A stretch of DNA of 64,000 nt, taken from contig CAJNDS010002757.1 in the NCBI GenBank assembly GCA_905221605.1, positions 306,001 to 370,000 of the forward strand, read 5' to 3'. Below the pieces are notes generated by a model. The model was not told where the DNA came from. It ran no database searches and saw nothing but the letters and a program-made list of their open reading frames with translations. Position 1 is the first letter of the stretch. Each line of letters opens with the position of its first letter. Source of the DNA: Symbiodinium natans. Taxonomy: Eukaryota > Sar > Dinophyceae > Suessiales > Symbiodiniaceae. Below, one piece after another: positions 29,634 to 40,218 of the stretch. The translations under genes and the position numbers were made by a program.

Positions 29634-29710
29634 GTCGTGGCGTCAACGAGGGCAATTCCGGGGTTTGCAGTGGACGTCAACTTATGCTTTGATTTCTGAC
29701 ACATCCTGGG

Positions 29711-29742
29711 TCAGGACTGTTGGTATCAGGAGGAACATCCAA
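29711..29742. mobile_element. Remnant of the GATGTTCCCCC-family MITE
   Basis: A single decayed terminus, CAGGACTGTTGGTATCAGGAGGAACATCCAA, matches the right end of the copies at 54546 and 62166. Confidence 0.5.
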
Positions 29743-30399
29743 CCTAAAACCCCTTGAGGGAGAAGGGTTCGGCGCCTTCTGCAGCATGCGGGAGAGATGA
29801 TCGGGAAGGACCCACTTCCTTGGCGAACGGCTCTCGACTCGCTTGCGCTGTCAGGAAGAACTGTGAGCGCCGAGCACACCGGTTTCGGACAGTACCTGGC
29901 ACGAGGAGAAACCGCTCATTAAACCCTATACCTGGACATCACGATGTTGGGTTTCTGCTCCTTATTTTGAGTAGCCCCTCATGTTGGAAATCTGGCCCCC
30001 CCCCCACCAGCCTTGACAGAACCCGCAGGCACGTCCTCAGCAAGCAAAGCAAAGGGGCTTCGGCTTCAGGATCTATAGGGTGTGTTCAACGCTCTCCAAA
30101 TTTGGGGGCATGTGAAGGTTGTAGAGATGTTTCGAGTTTCTGTGGGTCCATGCAAAGCGGTCATTGGCAGATCTTGAGATGCTGGCAAAGCCCTCAGACT
30201 TGCTGTCTACCAGGAACACCTCCTGGACGACACCTGCAAGGGCTCGTTCTGCACGTATTTGGATCCCTTATATATGTGGGCGTTTCTGATAATAAGGGTA
30301 CCCGGGTACCCTTTACGGGGGTCCCTTGAAGGGGATTCTGCTCTATCTGGGGTATAAAAGGATACCCATTTTGGGTAATGCCGATGTTCATCGCAAGAA

Positions 30400-31500
30400 G
30401 GTTTCTTATCAAAAGATCCCAGCAAGGATCCAACTTTTTCAAGACCCCTTGTGTCCAATGTGGTAGCACTGAGCGAGGGCGGCCTAGCAGCCACTGTTGT
30501 CGGCTGTCGCTCCAAACTTGGATCTTCTCGCCTGCAGCCACTTCCCAGTATCGCTGGACCACAAACTCAGGGTATAGGGTTGAGGAGTTAGGGTTTAGGG
30601 CAAGTGGCCTTTGGTGAAAGTCGGACTCCCTGAGGGCAGCGAGGAGCTGTGAACGCCAGAGGGCCTGCGGCAGCACTCAACATGCAGCACCCTGCTACGG
30701 GTTAGTTACTTTATAAGGGAACCCATAACCAAAAAAAGGGGTAAAAGGGTACCGCTGGGCTACTAAGACCATCAAGAATCAAGACCGCGCACCAAGCACC
30801 ACACGATGGCCGCAACGTCTTGCTGATCTGGTCGGGCATCACCCACTTGGAAGTGCCTGCGCCCGAACGCAAAGAAGAGTCTTCACGCCCTGCGTGCCAC
30901 CATGTCTTGTGACCTCCGATGGCCTTGCGAGGAGCGAACTAGCAGGGAGCCTGCCTCGAGAAGGGCAAGAAGACATGACCAAATAGCTGGCCAAAGCACA
31001 GAAGAGCACTCTGGCATCATATCCAGCCCTGTCTCTGCCCTAGAACTCTGGAACCCTTTTTGAAGCCCATGGACACCCGAAACCATCGTGAGCATGGGAT
31101 GTCGCACACTGACATAAGCTCCGGACGGGAATGGTGAAGCCCTTTCCGTCGGTATCCACGGAGTATGCCTCCTGTCTGTCAGTCGAAGGCACAAACTGCC
31201 CGGTAACGATGGCTGAAGGCTGCCAAAATTGTCGTTTACAGCTCTGCACTTGAGCAGGAGTTGCGACATCAGGGGAAAAGCGCATGCCCGGCATGCTCAA
31301 GCACTACCACCCCCGCCTTAGCGACTGTGGCATGCGTTATAATAATATTCCAGTAGTCGTCATTCGGGTTGCTGGGGGGGGAGGGGGGCGCAGCTTGTCT
31401 GCGGCTTCTTCGATGCGAAGCTTATAAAACTTGACATCTTGGCCGATTTGGATCCCTGCTCCCAGAGAGAGGAACCGGATTCCTGCAGAAGTTGATAAAG
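30400..31500 (-). CDS. Unidentified multi-exon gene with VWSDSxxxW and KWVMPDQI modules
   Basis: Exon-like pieces in minus-strand order: about 31500-31370 (GAGIQIGQDVKFYKLRIEEA, then ADKLRPP), about 31280-31150 (QPSAIVTGQFVPSTD, SVDTDGKGFTIPVRSL), about 30870-30800 (SGAGTSKWVMPDQISKTLRP) and about 30560-30460 (EVAAGEKIQVWSDSRQQWL). The VxVWSxSxxxW and KWVxPDQIxxxLRP motifs resemble the small SH3-like modules that recur in dinoflagellate proteins. The same two motifs recur at 60.2-61.1 kb. Function unknown. Exon borders are approximate. Confidence 0.4.
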
Positions 31501-31558
31501 GGCTGCTGTGCACCCACGTCCATCGTGTTGTTGACAGGTGCATGCACCAGTCCCTTTT

Positions 31559-32012
31559 GCCTAAACCCTAAACCCTAAACCCTAAACCCTAAACCCTTTT
31601 TTTAACCCAGGACTGCAAGACCATCCTCCTTTCAAGTTCCTCACTCTCTGTGTGGCAGCCTTCATTCGGAGGCTGGAGCTGGGGAACGACGAGAGGGCAA
31701 ACCCAAAAGGATCCCTAGTGTCCCGGTGCACGAATTAACATGAACGCAATACCCTAAACCTGGAAACCCTACAACCCTAAAAACCCTATAAACCCTAGAG
31801 CCCTAAAAACCCCTATACCACAACCGTAGAGACCCTATAAACCCTACAGAGCCCTTTTGCCCGAAACCTTGACAACCCTGTAACCCCACAAACCTGTAAA
31901 CCTGCGTAATGGCCCATGTCACATAAACCCTAACCCTAGACCTAGACCCTGAAGCCTAAACCCTAAACCCTACACCCTAAACCCTAATTAAACCCTAAAC
32001 CCTAAACCCTAA
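31559..32012. repeat. CCCTAAA tracts and decayed derivatives
   Basis: A clean tract at 31560-31599, then 31740-31860 full of degenerate units (AAACCCTATAAACCCTACA), then cleaner CCCTAAA at 31922-32012. Confidence 0.9.
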
Positions 32013-32014
32013 AG

Positions 32015-32115
32015 CACACCCATGACCGAGTGTCCAAAGAAGTCCGCCAGCTCTGGGGCATCCGATGACGCGTCTTTCTCGATGGAGTCCTGGAGGCTCA
32101 GCAGCCAGTCCTGGG
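32015..32115 (-). CDS. Exon-like segment between convergent telomere-like tracts
   Basis: The minus strand encodes PQDWLLSLQDSIEKDASSDA then PELADFFGHSVMG in open frame. CCCTAAA lies on its left and TTTAGGG on its right. Unidentified. Confidence 0.45.
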
Positions 32116-32117
32116 GT

Positions 32118-32232
32118 GGAGTTTAGGGTTTAGGGTTTAGGGTTCAGGGTTTAGGGTTTAGGGTTTAGGGTTTTAGGGTTTAGGGTTCAGGGTTTAGGGT
32201 TTTGGGCGTTTAGGGTTTAGGGTTTTGGGGAT
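32118..32232. repeat. Interstitial TTTAGGG tract
   Basis: About 14 units with TTCAGGG and TTTTAGGG variants. Confidence 0.95.
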
Positions 32233-32589
32233 GTGGAACCCCCCGTAGCAATGCAATTTCGGGATCTTGTCTACCAGTCTCTAAGCTTCTACAGGCGCTC
32301 TATTAGGGTCTACCAAGAAGTGGATTCTAGCACCCAGAAATAGACCCATAAACATCAAAAAAATATTTTCCAAAGCAGAACCCCGGAGTCAGCCAGTCCG
32401 GAGATTGCCTCCGATGCCTCCGCGCTGACAGACCAGCCCTGCACTTTGGCCTTCTTGCGCCTTCCTCAGGTTGGCCCTACTAAGCAAAATCCTTCGGCGC
32501 GAGACATGATCTGAAGCTTAAGATCCTCCGAACCTTAAAGCAACTCTAACCTCTATACCAAGCCCAAGAGGATCCAAGAGGAGGGGGAA

Positions 32590-34325
32590 AGGGGGAACCC
32601 ACCGAGATTCGCTTTGGGGAAGCCTTGGATGGAGCAGGATCCTCCAGATCGGTTCCCAGACTGAAAGCTGCACCCAGACTCGCAGCTGGGCCGATATCTT
32701 CGGGGACGTCAATTTCAGCCACGAGCTCTGGGTAGTTACCTAGGACGGCCCTTTAAAACCCTTTGAAAAAATAGTCCTACAGAGGATCCTCTTATGAACC
32801 CGATAAGAGAAAGATTAAGACATCCCAAGGGCCTACCGGGTTACCTTGGACGAGCTCCGGCACCTTGTGCGAGACCTCGGACGCCTTGGTGGGGCTCAGT
32901 CCAGCCCGCTTGGGCCGCCGGTAGCACGGGATGGCCGACGCGCGCGGCGCGGCAGAAGGCGAGGAGGTGCTGGGAGCCACGTCCGAAAACTCGGGCGAGT
33001 TTGTGGCTCCCTCGGTCCTGGGATGCTCGGACTTAGCATTCTGGGGTCTCGGCTGGTGTTGGAGTTCGTGGGCTTCTCAGGGCCCTACCATATCGAATCA
33101 GAAGGCTTCACAAGAGAAGAGCACCCAAGGCACTGGGGCAGCTCCCGCACGGGCTCCTGGGGGCGTCGGCGCTGCTTGCGCCGGAGCCACTGCGACACCT
33201 TGCACTGTCCCCGGAAGCGCCGCGCAGGCGCCTTCCATGCGGCGGAGGTGGAGCCATGACAGTCCTGGGCAGCGCAACATGCGTTACATGGCCAAGTTGC
33301 GGCTCTGGGTCTCCAAGATGCCAGAGTTAAATTCTTGCCCTGAAAGGAGCAGAGCATCCGAGTGGTTCCAGCACCCACGCTGGCCGGGCAGCCTCTTTGC
33401 GCAATCCATGTCATCGTGGTCAGCCCTGGTGAGGCCTCTGTCCCCTTGCTTTAAGAGGTCGGGGTTCTCTTGGATGTCCCGCACAATTTGCAGCTCTTCC
33501 AGGAGGTCAAGAATGTCATGGTTGATGCCCGTCTCCGCAGTGGCTTCCTCCTTTTCCGGTGGATCCTGCCCTGCAGTCGGCAGCCGGAGTTCAGGAGTGT
33601 GGTCGTGAGAAGCGCAGGGCACATCCTCTTCGGATCCGCTGTCCCCGTTCTCAGATTCAGCGCAGCGCGCAGAGCTGCTGCAGCTGGTCGCGGAACTGCA
33701 CAGATCAGACGCGCAGGCGGCGTTGCCATCGCTTGAAGCGCCAGCTTCGGACTCGAGATGATCTGGAAGTGACGGTTCGGCCGGTGCTGTCTCTTGGCCC
33801 GAAACACAAGTCCTGGTCGAGAGGTCACGAGCCAATCTGCGCAGCGGCCCCGGGCACAGGCCTTGGTTGAGATGGTTAAACTAGGATGGCCCCTAAAACC
33901 CTCTGAAGAATTTTCCTGAATATGATCCTCTTAAACCCAATAAGGGAAGATGTAAAATGTCCCAAGGGCCTACCTAGTAAATTAGGGACTACAAAACCCG
34001 AGGAACACATCGACATCGATTCTCACGACCGAGCTGCTGCCGACGGCCGCCTTGAGCATGAATCCGCTCCTGGCCAGCCGGGCGTGCCAGAAAAGCTTGC
34101 AGCTCCCAGTCTCCGCCGGCTGCACAAAGAAGCCGCAGGCCACCTCTATGGGATGGGGTCGTCACAACAAAAACCCACCAGACCCCGCGTTGGAGTTCCC
34201 TTTTTGGGGTGCTTCAGATGTTTTGTGTAGCCAAAATCAACAATCACAAGAAGTCGGCGGGCGCTGCTTCTTCGACGAGGTCAGGGAAGCTCACAAGCTT
34301 GAAGCCACAAGCTTGAAGCCAGCAC
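32590..34325 (-). CDS. Unidentified multi-exon gene with two introner-type introns
   Basis: Exon-like pieces in minus-strand order: 34325-34250 (GFKLVSFPDLVEEAAPADF), 34149-34003 (VACGFFVQPAETGSCKLFW, LARSGFMLKAAVGSSSVVRI, DVDV), 33862-33284 (an acidic, Ser-rich stretch, then HDILDLLEELQIVRDIQENP), about 33030-32849 (SDVAPSTSSPSAAPR, SPTKASEVSHKVPELVQ) and 32732-32590 (ELVAEIDVPEDIGPAASLGA). Two introns (33863-34002 and 32733-32848) consist mostly of the same repeat. Exon boundaries fit CAAG|GTAACC, ACCCAG|AGCTCG, CCATAG|AGGTGG and CCAAG|GCC. No known domain; the centre is low-complexity and acidic. Confidence 0.5.
32733..32848 (-). mobile_element. GGTAGGCCCTT-family introner element, copy A
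   Basis: On the minus strand the intron runs GTAACCCGGTAGGCCCTTGG to GGCCGTCCTAGGTAACTACCCAG. Its ends are imperfect inverted repeats (ACCCGGTAGGCCCTT and AAGGGCCGTCCTAGGTAAC). It is similar over most of its length to 33873-33990. Confidence 0.7.
33873..33990 (-). mobile_element. GGTAGGCCCTT-family introner element, copy B
   Basis: Second copy in the same gene and orientation as 32733-32848: TTTACTAGGTAGGCCCTTGG at one end, GGGGCCATCCTAGTTTAAC at the other, with shared interior TTATYGGGTTYAWAAGAGGATC. It fills most of the intron between the exons ending at 34003 and starting at 33862. Confidence 0.7.
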
Positions 34326-34463
34326 GCTGGACCAAAAAGACACGCATGCCCTCCTCTACACAGACTTGAAGCTTGGGGCCCGCAGGTGTTCGGCGGCTTT
34401 GGGTTGAGACCGGGGCCTTTTCGGGCGATCAGGCATGTACTCCTGTGTTCCAAAAGCGGATTC

Positions 34464-34507
34464 CTACCCTAAACCCTAAACCCTAAACCCTAAACCCTAA
34501 ACCCCTA
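34464..34507. repeat. Interstitial CCCTAAA tract
   Basis: Six heptamers on the left of an exon-like segment. Confidence 0.95.
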
Positions 34508-34529
34508 TAAGCCTTAAAACCCCCCCCCT

Positions 34530-34638
34530 GGAAGTTGCCTCGGCGAGTCCCAGGAGGTCAGCCACGCCACTGGGCTTCGGGAGCCAACTGCCCAGGCCGC
34601 CGGCCTTGCTCTTCTTCTCCTTGGCCTCCAAAGCTTCA
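34530..34638 (-). CDS. Exon-like segment between convergent telomere-like tracts
   Basis: The minus strand encodes EALEAKEKKSKAGGLGSWLP then KPSGVADLLGLAEAT. Bracketed by CCCTAAA (left) and TTTAGGG (right). Unidentified. Confidence 0.45.
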
Positions 34639-34639
34639 C

Positions 34640-34880
34640 GGTTTAGGGTTTAGGGTTTAGGGTTTAGGGTTTAGGGTTTAGGGTTTAGGATTTAGGGTTA
34701 AGGGTTAAGGGTTCAAGGGTTCAAGGGTTTAGGGGTTCAAGGGTCCAAGGGTCCAAGGGTTCAAGGGTTCAAGGGTTCAAGGGTTCAAGGGTTCAAGGGT
34801 TCAAGGGTTCGAGGGTTCAAGGGTTCAAGGGTTCAAGGGTTCAAGGGTTCAAGGGTTCAAGGGTTCAGGGCTTCGGGTTT
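34640..34880. repeat. TTTAGGG tract grading into a (GGGTTCAA)n octamer array
   Basis: Seven TTTAGGG units, then TTAAGGG, then about 20 copies of the octamer GGGTTCAA (34710-34865). This shows a telomere-like seed turning into a new tandem satellite. Confidence 0.95.
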
Positions 34881-35345
34881 ACATAGTTCAGGAGTTTCGT
34901 AAAGAGCCCTCGAAACCTCCCCGAGAAAGGCCCCCTCGAGAATCACCTCAGGTAATGGGGAATATGCGGCAGAGGCTTGAACTGTTTGTCGAGTCCAGGC
35001 TAGCAATTAGACGCACATCCCCCGCCCCCGCGCACACCCTGAAGACTCAACAGCTCAACCCGCAAAAGAACCATCAATCCCGAATCGCCGATCCCTACAC
35101 TAAGTAGACCTAACGCTTTCGAGCTGTAACCTGCTATGCGCAAAAGCACCCTAAGCCCCAAAGACGACAAGGGCCTCGGTTTTGGGCTTCGGGCATTGGG
35201 GGATGTAGGACTTGAAGAATTTAGTTCAAGGCTCCTAATTAAGCCCCAAAGCCTAAGCCCTAAACCCTAAACCCTAAGCCCTAAACCCTAAAACCGGTTT
35301 GTAGGGTTTATAAACCCTATAAACCTCAACCCCAAGCCCTGAACC

Positions 35346-35450
35346 CCACACCTGCGCTGGCTGAAACCAGCAGGCCGCGCTACCATCGGGGTGCTTCCGC
35401 AGGCGCCTCCAGCGGAGGAGCTCCAAGCCTCCTCCCTCCACCTGAGCGGT
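35346..35450 (-). CDS. Exon-like segment between convergent telomere-like tracts
   Basis: The minus strand is open with AQVEGGGLELLRWRRLRKHP then DGSAACWFQPAQ. Decayed CCCTAAA lies at 35250-35345 and a long TTTAGGG array begins at 35452. Unidentified and weak. Confidence 0.3.
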
Positions 35451-35451
35451 G

Positions 35452-35570
35452 TAGGGTTTAGGGTTTAGGGTTTAGGGTTTAGGGTTTAGGGTTTAGGGTT
35501 TAGGGTTTAGGGTTTAGGGTTTAGGGTTTAGGGTTTAGGGTTTAGGGTTTAGGGTTTAGGGTTTAGGGTG
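35452..35570. repeat. Interstitial TTTAGGG tract
   Basis: About 17 near-perfect heptamers. Confidence 0.98.
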
Positions 35571-35589
35571 GTGCTTTTTGTTATTGCTT

Positions 35590-35902
35590 GAAAGTTCCTT
35601 TCTTGAAAGTTCCTTTTCGATACATCTGGGTCACGATAATGGCATTGGGTTGCGGATCCTCGTGCCCAAGCGCATGCAGAAACACATCCGGCCTATATCC
35701 CCCTATAAATATATATTTATGTATTTATTTATATTTATTTATTTATTTTTATATTTATATTTTTCATTTTATAGTTTTTTATTTACAATTAAGAAGCAAA
35801 TATGTATATATATATATATATACATACCTTTTGAAGGATTATACAGAAAATCCCAGCGACGCGGAGCAGGCTGCAGTGCTTGCAATCGTGGTCCGGCTCT
35901 GA
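35590..35902 (+). CDS. Possible plus-strand gene fragment split by an AT-rich repeat
   Basis: Coding-like HLGHDNGIGLRILVPKRMQK lies left, and ENPSDAEQAAVLAIVVRL with a stop lies right, of a 150 bp AT-rich insert (about 35691-35850). The insert begins CTATATCCCCCTATAAAT like the CTATA introner family and ends GGATTATACAG. If it is an intron, the donor would be non-GT or a few bases upstream. One of few plus-strand candidates. Confidence 0.3.
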
Positions 35903-35919
35903 CACCTCCGAGCACTCAC

Positions 35920-37000
35920 GGCTTAGGGTTTAGGTTTTAGGGTTTGGGGTTTAGGGTTTAGGGTTTAGGGTTTAGGGCTTGAGGCTGGAGGTGGTTCTGA
36001 TTGGGCTGAGGGTTTAGGATTTGCAGGGTTTATTTAGGGTTTAGGTTTATAGGGTCGGTTAACCGGCTTCAACGTCCCTTGCTGAATCCCTGAGCCCACG
36101 AGATTTGAGACGAGATGCCCGATCCTCAACCCTGGCCAAGCGCGACAAAGCACCCTGAACGATAATTCAACCCGCACCCCCGAAACCAGACTTAACCCCG
36201 AACCCCGAGCCCTAAACCCCAAAACCCACCCTAAACCCTAAACCCTAAACCCCCCATACCCTAAACGCCCTAAACCCTCTCAAAGCAACGGAACCCCTGA
36301 GCCTGGATGCCCTGCCGTGGGAACAGCGAATGCAGAAAGGAGCCGCTGTACAGCCGCTCCTCAACCGGGCCGGTTTCGGGATTTCGGCCTTTCGGGCTTC
36401 TGTAGGGCTTGTAGGGCTTTTGGGGCTTATAGGGTTTGGGGTTTAGGGTTTAGGGTTATAGGGCATATGGTTTAGGGTTATAGGGCATATGGTTTAGGAT
36501 TTGGGCTGAGACAAACCACACAGCAGGGATCAGAGCAACGACTATGACCAGCCATTACACTGAGTTGGCACTGGTGATACTACTGTTCAGGGTTTTAGGG
36601 TCTATGTAGGGCCCTCCCTCCCCTACGCCTTCGACTGCAAAACCTAAACTGACTCCTAAAACCCAAACTCTTAAACCCCTAAACCCTAAACCCTAAACTC
36701 TTAAAGCCATAAAACCCTAAACCCTAAACCCCAAACCCAAAACTCTTAAAACCCCAAACCCTAAACCCTAAAACAAGGACAAGGCAACCCCAAGACCCCA
36801 AGGGAGCTCCAGCGCCGCAGTGGCGGGCACGGCCAGGGACAGGGACCCCCGAAGCTCGGACCCCGTCTTGACCTGACCTCGGCGTTTTGGGGTTTCAGGA
36901 TTCAGGGGTTTCAGGGTCTAGCAGCTTAGGGGTTTAGGCTTTTCATTTGGGGGGGGGGGGGGGGTGGGAGGGGAGGAGAGCTTGGGGAGCTCGTTTTGGG
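35920..37000. other. Telomere-like fragments and decayed DNA, no gene recognised
   Basis: TTTAGGG pieces at 35925-35975, CCCTAAA at 36228-36275 and 36665-36775, a doubled AGGGCATATGGTTTAGG near 36455-36495, and a poly-G run at 36951-36962. Short frames only. Confidence 0.6.
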
Positions 37001-37657
37001 TGGCTAGGTGACCGATCTGACGCGCGTAGGAATTAGAAGAGGTGCAGGTGCCGGTTGTTGCACCTGGTGCTCTGAATGCAGCTTGACTGCAGCTCTCTAA
37101 CCTCCAAACCCTTGCTTGCTCTGGCGGGTGTTGTCAGAAACCCCAGTCAGAAACTCCCCTATAAACCCTACACCCGAAAAATTCGGCTCAGAGGCGGTAG
37201 AGAAGCTGCGGGCCTCCGTCGGCGCCAGCAAGCACGGTCCAACCGCTGCTGGACCTTCCGACGGTTTCAGCTGAGGGCTTCGGCGTTGAAGGGTGAGGTT
37301 GGGGGGCTCAGCTTGCTGGGCCCCATGGTAGACGACGGACCAACAGTCCAAGCTCCCATGCAAGGTTGGCTTCTGCTCTGATTCGGCTGACTTTTTGGGT
37401 GTTTTCTCTTCCTTTCAAGTTCTACAAGTGCGCCCGAAAAAGAAGGCAAGTCGCCTCTGCACCGCAGCTTCGAATTCCTGCAGCGTGCTTTCCTGAATTG
37501 GCTCGGGTCGCTCGCTCCGCACGCCTGCGTTTTTTTTTGGGGGGTGGGCTGAGGCTCTTGGGGGGCGGGGGAGAGAAGGCTTCGGAGGTCTTCGGCACTT
37601 CAGCGGCTCAGTTTCTGTGCCTACCTCTGCTCCTTAGAAAGCAGGGGCTTCAAAAAA

Positions 37658-37732
37658 CCCTAAACCCGTAAACCCCTAAACCCCTAAACCCCTAAACCCC
37701 TAAACCCCTAAACCCCTAAACCCCTAAACCCT
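37658..37732. repeat. (CCCCTAAA)n octamer tract
   Basis: Nine copies of an 8-mer variant of the telomere-like unit with one extra C. Confidence 0.95.
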
Positions 37733-37754
37733 ATGCGCCAACGTTAGGGGTAGT

Positions 37755-37885
37755 TTCGGGCTGGGAGACAAGGACGAAGCACATGACAGCCCAGCTGCCT
37801 CCTGCGGCCTGGCCCAGGAAGTTCATGACATCAGAGATGCCGCGTTCTAAGTTGGGACCCTCCTTGGGTATGAAGGGAAGTTGGC
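37755..37885 (-). CDS. Exon-like fragment, unidentified
   Basis: A strong open frame: GQLPFIPKEGPNLERGISDV, MNFLGQAAGGSWAVMCFVLV, SQPE, preceded by a possible AG acceptor (TCAGCAG|GCCAAC). The hydrophobic AVMCFVLV stretch could be a beta strand or part of a helix. A nearby segment (38150-38080, GACHMLHVNGTSEITNSMAY) may be another exon of the same gene upstream. Confidence 0.45.
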
Positions 37886-38602
37886 CTGCTGAAGAATTAA
37901 TCATCTGTTGTGGGATTTCGGAGTTGGGTGGTTTTGCTAATTCTGTTCAGAGTTTAGGTACTTTTGTGTACAGCACTCCACCGAGTCTTGAGCCGCAAGC
38001 CGGCCACGGCACGATGTTGGCTTCGGGGCATTGGGTGGTGGGGGGGGGGGGGGGGTTAGGGTTCGGAGACCTGTACGCCATGGAGTTTGTTATCTCCGAG
38101 GTCCCGTTGACGTGCAGCATGTGGCAAGCCCCACGGCCGGCACACATCTAGGTCCACTCGAGGCAGTCTGACACCTTGTGCTGCTTGACAAAACCCTGAA
38201 TGAAACCCTGAAGCCTGGAACATCCTACAAACCTTGCTTGCAGCCGGACTGGGCTACCAAGAGCACCAACCCAAAACGTGAAGCCAAGACGTGCGCAGCT
38301 CCTGTACCACACCCTCCATCCATGCTGATTTCGAGTCGCTCCAGACCTCACCCGGCTTTTTGTGCCCGAAGGCAGGACAAGTCTGGCTCAAACTGCTTCC
38401 GTTTTCAACTTTACCGATGTGCCAAGTGCACTCGGGCCCTTATACGACTATGAGATTCGATGAGTACGTATGGCCTGTCTCTATGGGATTTGCTTCTTTG
38501 GTAGGGTGTAAACCAGGGTCGGGTGGTTCGAAGAGAAAATAGAGCCGTCCTGAGGCAGAGATGTGGCAACATGACTTAGGCCAGGCGTTTGCTTAATCTT
38601 GG

Positions 38603-38690
38603 TTAGTAAGGAATGGGGGAATGAGGTACCCCATATCATCCCTGAAAGGGTATATATAGGGCCCAAATTCCCTCATTCCCTACTAGGCAA
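38603..38690. mobile_element. GGAATGAGG-family MITE, copy B
   Basis: Inverted ends TTAGTAAGGAATGGGGGAAT and ATTCCCTCATTCCCTACTAG, related to 25671-25752. The core TCCTGAAAGGG is shared. Confidence 0.7.
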
Positions 38691-38830
38691 CAGTAAGTTT
38701 GGGGTAGAGTGGTTGAGAAATGGCCTCTTTCTGACAGAACCACGACTGCAGCCCAGCACAGCGGAACCCCAAACCCGAATCGAAACCCTAACCCTGCCTT
38801 GACTTCAGCTGAAGCCCATCCCTGGTGACC

Positions 38831-38953
38831 AACCCTAGACCCTAAACCCTAAACTTTAAACCCTAAACCCTAAACCCTAAACCCTGAACCCTAAACCCTA
38901 AACCCTAATTAAACCCTAAACCCTAAACCCTAAACCCTAAACCCTAAACCCTA
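38831..38953. repeat. Interstitial CCCTAAA tract
   Basis: About 16 heptamers with a TTAAACCC interruption. Confidence 0.95.
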
Positions 38954-39065
38954 TGATCTGAGGCACCTCTCGGAGTTTGGGCAGAAAATCCTGCAGTCGG
39001 AGAACCTCAACGGCATCACCCTTGCGGTACGAAGTGCCTGCGGTCCGCAGCCTGAGTGGGTGTCC
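38954..39065 (+). CDS. Exon-like segment on the plus strand between convergent telomere-like tracts
   Basis: The plus strand encodes DLRHLSEFGQKILQSENLNG then ITLAVRSACGPQPEW in open frame, while minus frames are interrupted. Unidentified. It is one of the few exons that seem to run against the dominant strand. Confidence 0.4.
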
Positions 39066-39069
39066 AGTG

Positions 39070-39247
39070 CAGGGCTCAGGGTTCAGGGTTCAGGGTTCAG
39101 GGTTTAGGGTTCAGGGTTCAGGGTTTAGGGTTTAGGGTTTAGGGTTTAGGGTTTAGGGTTTAGGGTTTAGGGTTCAGGGTTCAGGCTTCAGGGTTCAGGG
39201 TTCAGGGTTCAGGGTTCAGGGTCCAGGGTTTAGGGTTTAGGGTTTAG
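39070..39247. repeat. TTTAGGG/TTCAGGG tract
   Basis: About 24 units; TTCAGGG variants form local homogeneous runs at both ends. Confidence 0.95.
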
Positions 39248-39549
39248 CGGTCGGAAAATTGAGCATTGGTTTTCGGGCTTTGGGGTCTTAGGGTTGTAGC
39301 ACTCACACATGGCACCTAAGATATTCAGATGATCATGCGCTAAGCTTCACCTTCAAGCGATCAATGATCGATTCATGTCGGCTAGCTTCGCCGCGAATTT
39401 GTGGCTGCCGCCTTGGGCAGCAGCCGAGTTCACCTGTTGTGAGACGATGGCCAGGATTGGCAAAAATGATACCTTAACACTAACATGAGCGAAACAAAAT
39501 GTGCGTTTCTCTCTATAGGGCACCCCCCTAACATCCCTTTAGGAACAGG

Positions 39550-39852
39550 GTGGCCGCTTGCAATTCGGAAACCCCCACACGACCCTCTCTGCAGAAGTTC
39601 AGAAGCGCCTTAAGGCGCTTTTTTGAACTGCTGCTGTTGGTGAAACGCGCTGTCACTCGAGCAGAAGCGGCGGAATCTCGGGAATTTCACCTGAAAATGA
39701 AGTTCGAAAAGCTTTTTCACTCAATGCTGGAACAGGCATCTGAATGGCCCTGCGTATGGGATCTTTGGCTCCGATTTCCACACGAAGGGCCGCCCCAAAA
39801 AAAGATGCCACAAGAGAGATCTTTGAAGGCGAAGAGCCTCCTCTCAACTTGA
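39550..39852 (+). CDS. Hypothetical frame, weak
   Basis: A 100-codon frame with a helical, charged middle (KFRSALRRFFELLLLVKRAV). It overlaps a minus frame of similar length. It ends just before the viral element. No family recognised. Confidence 0.2.
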   Translation: MAACNSETPTRPSLQKFRSALRRFFELLLLVKRAVTRAEAAESREFHLKMKFEKLFHSMLEQASEWPCVWDLWLRFPHEGPPQKKMPQERSLKAKSLLST

Positions 39853-39928
39853 GGCAGCTAAGCCCCTTAACTCACCCGAGATTATCTCTTTATGTTTGGC
39901 GACTTTTTCCCACCCCTAAGTTTAGCTA

Positions 39929-40159
39929 GAACATACCTTGCCCAGTTTGGGTAACAATACCACCAGTCAACCCATTAGACGATTATTCCTATACTCCCCC
40001 CTACACCCCATCCCATATATCACTACTACTTCCCCATTATCAATACAAGTATAGGAATAACTAATTACCCCATCTATATTCTCTAAGGTGGTATTATTAC
40101 CCAAACTGGGCAAGGGGTTCCTTATAGAATTTGGTTCAGTTTAGGGTTAAGGGTTGCAA
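39929..40159. repeat. Left inverted terminal repeat of the viral element
   Basis: Reverse complement of 43820-44051 with about 90-95% identity by eye. It contains a 180 bp unit (39936-40115) that is itself bounded by 29 bp inverted repeats (CCTTGCCCAGTTTGGGTAAC and its partner), followed inward by GGTTCCTTATAGAATTTGG and a short TTTAGGG-like stretch. Confidence 0.9.
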
Positions 40160-40218
40160 CTCTAATGAAATTATAATATGTAACTGCTTATGCATTATAA
40201 TTACACTATAACTATGTT

